Below, piece after piece: positions 61,037-64,000 of a DNA stretch of 64,000 bases. The notes beneath the pieces are model-generated. The model ran no database searches and was not told the DNA's origin. It worked only from the letters and a program-made list of their open reading frames with translations. The stretch covers positions 21,716 through 85,715 of the forward strand of contig CACBBU010000005.1 in NCBI GenBank assembly GCA_902537615.1, given 5' to 3'. The stretch's first letter is position 1. Every line of letters begins with the position of its first letter. The translations under genes and the position numbers were made by a program. This DNA is from an uncultured Alphaproteobacteria bacterium (GTDB lineage Bacteria > Pseudomonadota > Alphaproteobacteria > Methylaequorales > Methylaequoraceae).

Positions 61037-61078
61037 AAATCATTACTTAATTCAGAAATTTTTGGAAAAAATAAGCCT

Positions 61079-62956
61079 GTGAAGGTTTTCAAATGGTTTT
61101 TTTTGATATTTATTTGGTTAATACTCTTTACGAGTTTAGCTGTTACTTGGTCACTCTTAAATTTACCAGAAACAGAATCAATACAAATTTCTAGGCAGCC
61201 TAGTATTACTTTTCTTGATAAAGAGGGAAGAATTATTGCTTCATATGGAGACATTTATGGTCAAACTATTCAATATAAAAACTTGCCCAAAGATTTGATA
61301 AATGCAGTAATAGTCACAGAAGATAAAAGATTTTTTTCGCACATAGGAATTGATTTAAAGGGAATAATAAGAGCTACGTATGTAAATTTAAAAGCGGGAA
61401 GAATTGTTCAGGGCGGAAGTACAATTACACAGCAATTAGCAAAAAATCTTTTTTTAACACCTGAAAGATCATTTACTCGTAAACTTCATGAATTAATTTT
61501 AAGCTTTTGGTTAGAAATGAGATTTACTAAGCAGCAATTACTTAGTATTTATCTTAATCGAGTGTATCTTGGTTCTGGTACATATGGGGTTCAAGCGGCA
61601 TCAGAAAAATACTTTAACAAAAAAGTTGAAGAACTAAATCTTTATGAGTGCGCTTTAATTGCAAGTTTACTGAAGGCACCTTCAAAATATAACCCAATAT
61701 CAAACGAAAAACTTTCAAGAGTTAGAACATCAAAAGTTTTAGAAAATATGGCTAAAAATAAATTAATTACTTTTAGTAGTGTTAAAGAAGCACAATTAAA
61801 CAACAAAAAATATGACAAATTTACATCGGCACCAAAAAGTACAAGATATTTCGTTGACTGGTTATTGCCAAGAGTTAAAACATACCTAGGTGAAATAAAG
61901 GAAGATTTAATAGTTAGAACTACTTTAGATGTTCAACTCCAAGACATTGCTGAAAAATCTGTTAATCAAATTACCTCTAAATATGAATCAGCTGATCAAT
62001 CAGCTTTAGTTGCCTTAAACATAAATGGTGAAGTTTTAGCGATGATCGGTGGAAGAGACTACGGTGACTCACAATTCAATAGAGTAACGCAAGCGCAGAG
62101 ACAACCTGGTTCAGCTTTCAAATTATTTGTTTATTTAGCAGGCTTGCAGAGTGGTTATTCGCCTGATGACCTAATGCTTGATTCAGAAATTAATATAAAT
62201 GGATGGTCACCTAAGAACTATAAAAAAGAATATATGGGAGAAGTTTCTATTAGTGACGCTTTTGCTAAATCAATAAATACGGTTGCAGTAAAATTATCCG
62301 AAAGTATTGGAAGAGAAAACGTAATTAAGACTGCCAGGTCATTAGGTGTAAATAGTCCTTTGTTAAATTCGCCCTCAATTGCTTTAGGAACATCGGAGGT
62401 AAATTTGTTAGAACTTACATCAGCCTATAATGTTCTTGCCAATAATGGTGATGGAATTTTTGTACACGGTATAAGGTCAATTGAAAATACCTCAGGAAAA
62501 TTGTTATTTATGAGAGAAGGCTCTGGGCCTGGAAAAATACTTGATCCTCTTGTTGTATCAACAATGACAAAAATGATGGAACAAACAATTACCAATGGAA
62601 CAGGCAGGAAAGCAAAAATTGATAGGCCGGCAGCTGGAAAGACTGGAACAAGTCAATCCCTCAGAGATGCGTGGTTTATTGGTTTTACCTCTGATTTAGT
62701 AGTAGGTGTCTGGTTTGGAAATGATAATGATTCTCCTATGAATGAAATTACTGGAGGTACAGCACCTGCAATTTTATGGAGTGATTTTATGCAAAAAGCA
62801 CATAACGGAGTGCCAATTAAATCGCTACAATACGCAAATGAAAAAAAAAGAAGAGGGTTTAGGAATAATGATAAAATAGATAAAATTATATCAAAGAGTA
62901 AAAAATTCAAGGATCAGAAAAGTGTTTTTGAAAGAATCTTGGATAATTTCTTTTGA
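61079..62956 (+). CDS. Class A penicillin-binding protein (transglycosylase/transpeptidase)
   Basis: A 625-residue bifunctional PBP starting at a GTG. One N-terminal membrane anchor is followed by the GT51 domain (TEDKRFFSHIGID, GGSTITQQLAKNLFL, RVYLGSGTYGVQAASEKYF) and the transpeptidase with SAFK (QPGSAFKLFVY), SIN (AKSINTVAVKL) and KTGT (AAGKTGTSQ). At 625 residues it is shorter than typical alphaproteobacterial PBP1A (~800), lacking room for the inserted OB-type domain. It polymerises and crosslinks peptidoglycan. Confidence 0.93.
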   Translation: MKVFKWFFLIFIWLILFTSLAVTWSLLNLPETESIQISRQPSITFLDKEGRIIASYGDIYGQTIQYKNLPKDLINAVIVTEDKRFFSHIGIDLKGIIRATYVNLKAGRIVQGGSTITQQLAKNLFLTPERSFTRKLHELILSFWLEMRFTKQQLLSIYLNRVYLGSGTYGVQAASEKYFNKKVEELNLYECALIASLLKAPSKYNPISNEKLSRVRTSKVLENMAKNKLITFSSVKEAQLNNKKYDKFTSAPKSTRYFVDWLLPRVKTYLGEIKEDLIVRTTLDVQLQDIAEKSVNQITSKYESADQSALVALNINGEVLAMIGGRDYGDSQFNRVTQAQRQPGSAFKLFVYLAGLQSGYSPDDLMLDSEININGWSPKNYKKEYMGEVSISDAFAKSINTVAVKLSESIGRENVIKTARSLGVNSPLLNSPSIALGTSEVNLLELTSAYNVLANNGDGIFVHGIRSIENTSGKLLFMREGSGPGKILDPLVVSTMTKMMEQTITNGTGRKAKIDRPAAGKTGTSQSLRDAWFIGFTSDLVVGVWFGNDNDSPMNEITGGTAPAILWSDFMQKAHNGVPIKSLQYANEKKRRGFRNNDKIDKIISKSKKFKDQKSVFERILDNFF

Positions 62957-62959
62957 TTA

Positions 62960-63538
62960 TTAGAAAATAATTCCTTCTTTTAATTCTTTAGGTCTAAAAA
63001 ATTTTATATAATTATCATTTTTATCAAGCAAAAAAATTAGCGAACTGTGATCAATTAAATAGTCTTTGTCAGTGGAACTAGCCTTGTTCATTTTTACGTA
63101 AATTTTAAATTTTCTAAGAACTTTTTTTATTTCTTCGTTGGAACCAGTTAGAGCAATAAATGATTGATCAAAGTTTTCCATAAAGATTTTTAGTTCTTTT
63201 ATTGTGTCTCTCTCAGGATCAACAGTAATAAATATAGGTTTTACTTCATCCCACAGACTTGGATTATTTTCAAAAATTTTGGATATTTTTAATAGATCAA
63301 AAGGGCATACGTCTGGACAATAGGTATAACCAAAATATATGAGTTTTTTAAAACTAACCTTACTTGAGTCAAACGTTTCACCATTCTGGTCTGTTAATAC
63401 AAAACTTCCTCCTAGGGATAGGCTTGGTGCTCTTTTTTCATATAAAAAGTTTATAAAAAGAACGACTACTAGTATGAAAAAAACTAGTACAATCATCATA
63501 AGTAAGTTCTTTTTAAATAATGGTTTATAGTTAGGCAT
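62960..63538 (-). CDS. SCO1/SenC-type copper chaperone
   Basis: A 192-residue membrane-anchored thioredoxin-fold protein. The anchor is at about 12-32; the copper motif is GYTYCPDVCPFDL (C-x3-C) and the distal histidine lies in YLIDHSSLIFLL. Delivers copper to cytochrome c oxidase. Converges on the PBP gene with a 3-nt gap; overlaps the next upstream gene by 8 nt. Confidence 0.92.
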   Translation of the reverse strand: MPNYKPLFKKNLLMMIVLVFFILVVVLFINFLYEKRAPSLSLGGSFVLTDQNGETFDSSKVSFKKLIYFGYTYCPDVCPFDLLKISKIFENNPSLWDEVKPIFITVDPERDTIKELKIFMENFDQSFIALTGSNEEIKKVLRKFKIYVKMNKASSTDKDYLIDHSSLIFLLDKNDNYIKFFRPKELKEGIIF

Positions 63539-63992
63539 TCTCTAAAATTATATAAACATCACTCACTGATTTGTCTAGTTTAAAACTCTTATTAAATTTT
63601 ATTATTTTTGCATTAGCAAAAATCGTATATTTATAGTTTTTAGCTAATTTTTTTGATATTATTTCCTTTATAGTTTGAAGAACTGGCTCTACTGAAACTT
63701 TAATTATTAATTTTTCAAAACTTCCTATATTTAGAAGTTTGTTGCAGTCAATTTTTGTTTTTGGGTAAAAAAAACTCACCGATGAGTTCTTATTTCTATT
63801 TGTTAAAAACATTTTTTTTTTATTCATCCAAATTATTATTTCAGGGATTCCAAGAATTTTTTCTACGGGAATTTTTCTTTTTTGAAAGAATGATTCTTCA
63901 TTATTTTCAAAAAATAAAAATGGATCTCCAATTATCAAATGAGAGATTGAATTGTATGTATTTAAAAGTTTATAAATAACTTTAAGTAACAT
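63531..63992 (-). CDS. Unknown protein encoded upstream of the Sco gene
   Basis: A 153-residue reading frame (ATG at 63992) overlapping the Sco gene by 8 nt. It is rich in Ile, Lys and Asn, without obvious signal peptide, membrane segment or motif I can name. The frame stays open to the window edge, so the true start may lie outside. The chain overlap with sco supports it being real; the function is not deducible. Confidence 0.55.
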   Translation of the reverse strand: MLLKVIYKLLNTYNSISHLIIGDPFLFFENNEESFFQKRKIPVEKILGIPEIIIWMNKKKMFLTNRNKNSSVSFFYPKTKIDCNKLLNIGSFEKLIIKVSVEPVLQTIKEIISKKLAKNYKYTIFANAKIIKFNKSFKLDKSVSDVYIILENA

Positions 63993-64000
63993 TGTTTTAG

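Overview
The window is a gene-dense, AT-rich chromosome segment (roughly 30% GC by eye) with about 65 protein genes, very short spacers and many 4-nt stop/start overlaps. I see no rRNA, tRNA, CRISPR, transposase or phage genes. Gene orders (mutS-glnD-murJ-trpS; nfuA...tsaB-rimI-fur...miaB-phoH-ybeY-corC-lnt-metK-trmB-nusA-infB-rbfA-truB-rpsO-pnp; dut-coaBC-ubiE facing mutM-rpsT-dnaA) and an Irr regulator point to an alphaproteobacterium. Compactness, base composition and phosphate-scarcity genes suggest a streamlined, probably marine, free-living lineage. I cannot name the clade from sequence alone.

Layout. (1) 1-11407, mostly minus strand, is a phosphate-scarcity region: PhoR-type kinase, OprO/P-type porin, a PlcP-like phospholipase, a glycosyltransferase fused to diacylglycerol kinase, and an operon of ArsJ-type GAPDH, ArsJ arsenate-product exporter and polyphosphate kinase. 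Two near-identical Pho-box-like sites precede the porin and the GAPDH operon. (2) 4165-6293, embedded in that region, is an accessory island: two related HTH genes (one with a lysine-rich repeat tail) and a formaldehyde-activating-enzyme (Fae) homologue that lacks the usual catalytic histidine. It carries three palindromes of the form ACGCA-N5-TGCG(T/C) and three copies of a 15-bp repeat. This is the most novel-looking part of the window. (3) 11444-22833: mutS-glnD-murJ-trpS, a TSUP permease with its TIGR02186-like partner, a universal stress protein, nfuA and a Bax-like glucosaminidase. (4) 22854-29333: cell-wall and deacetylase genes, tsaB-rimI, a TusA-like protein, fur, an olsB/olsA-like acyltransferase pair, and miaB interrupted by an eight-G tract. 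(5) 29339-42664: phoH to pnp, the RNA, translation and membrane housekeeping series, with rimP and ylxR absent from their usual places. (6) 42666-47001: a flavin oxygenase-like protein with a four-cysteine motif, Irr, then rubrerythrin / Fe-S protein / DUF3501 behind adjacent Fur-like and Irr-like palindromes. (7) 47006-64000: SH3b protein, hydroxyacid dehydrogenase, a six-gene minus-strand chain ubiE-coaBC-dut-rrf2-cysK-moeB, mutM-rpsT-rhodanese-dnaA-dnaN-recF-gyrB, a class A penicillin-binding protein and a Sco protein.

How it fits together (inference). Under phosphate limitation, PhoR signalling would raise phosphate uptake through the porin. PlcP and the glycosyltransferase would replace phospholipids with glycolipids, with DgkA recycling diacylglycerol, and the olsBA-like pair could add ornithine lipids. 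GAPDH plus ArsJ would remove arsenate that enters with phosphate, and Ppk would store phosphate. The Irr/Fur sites would tie the rubrerythrin module to iron status.
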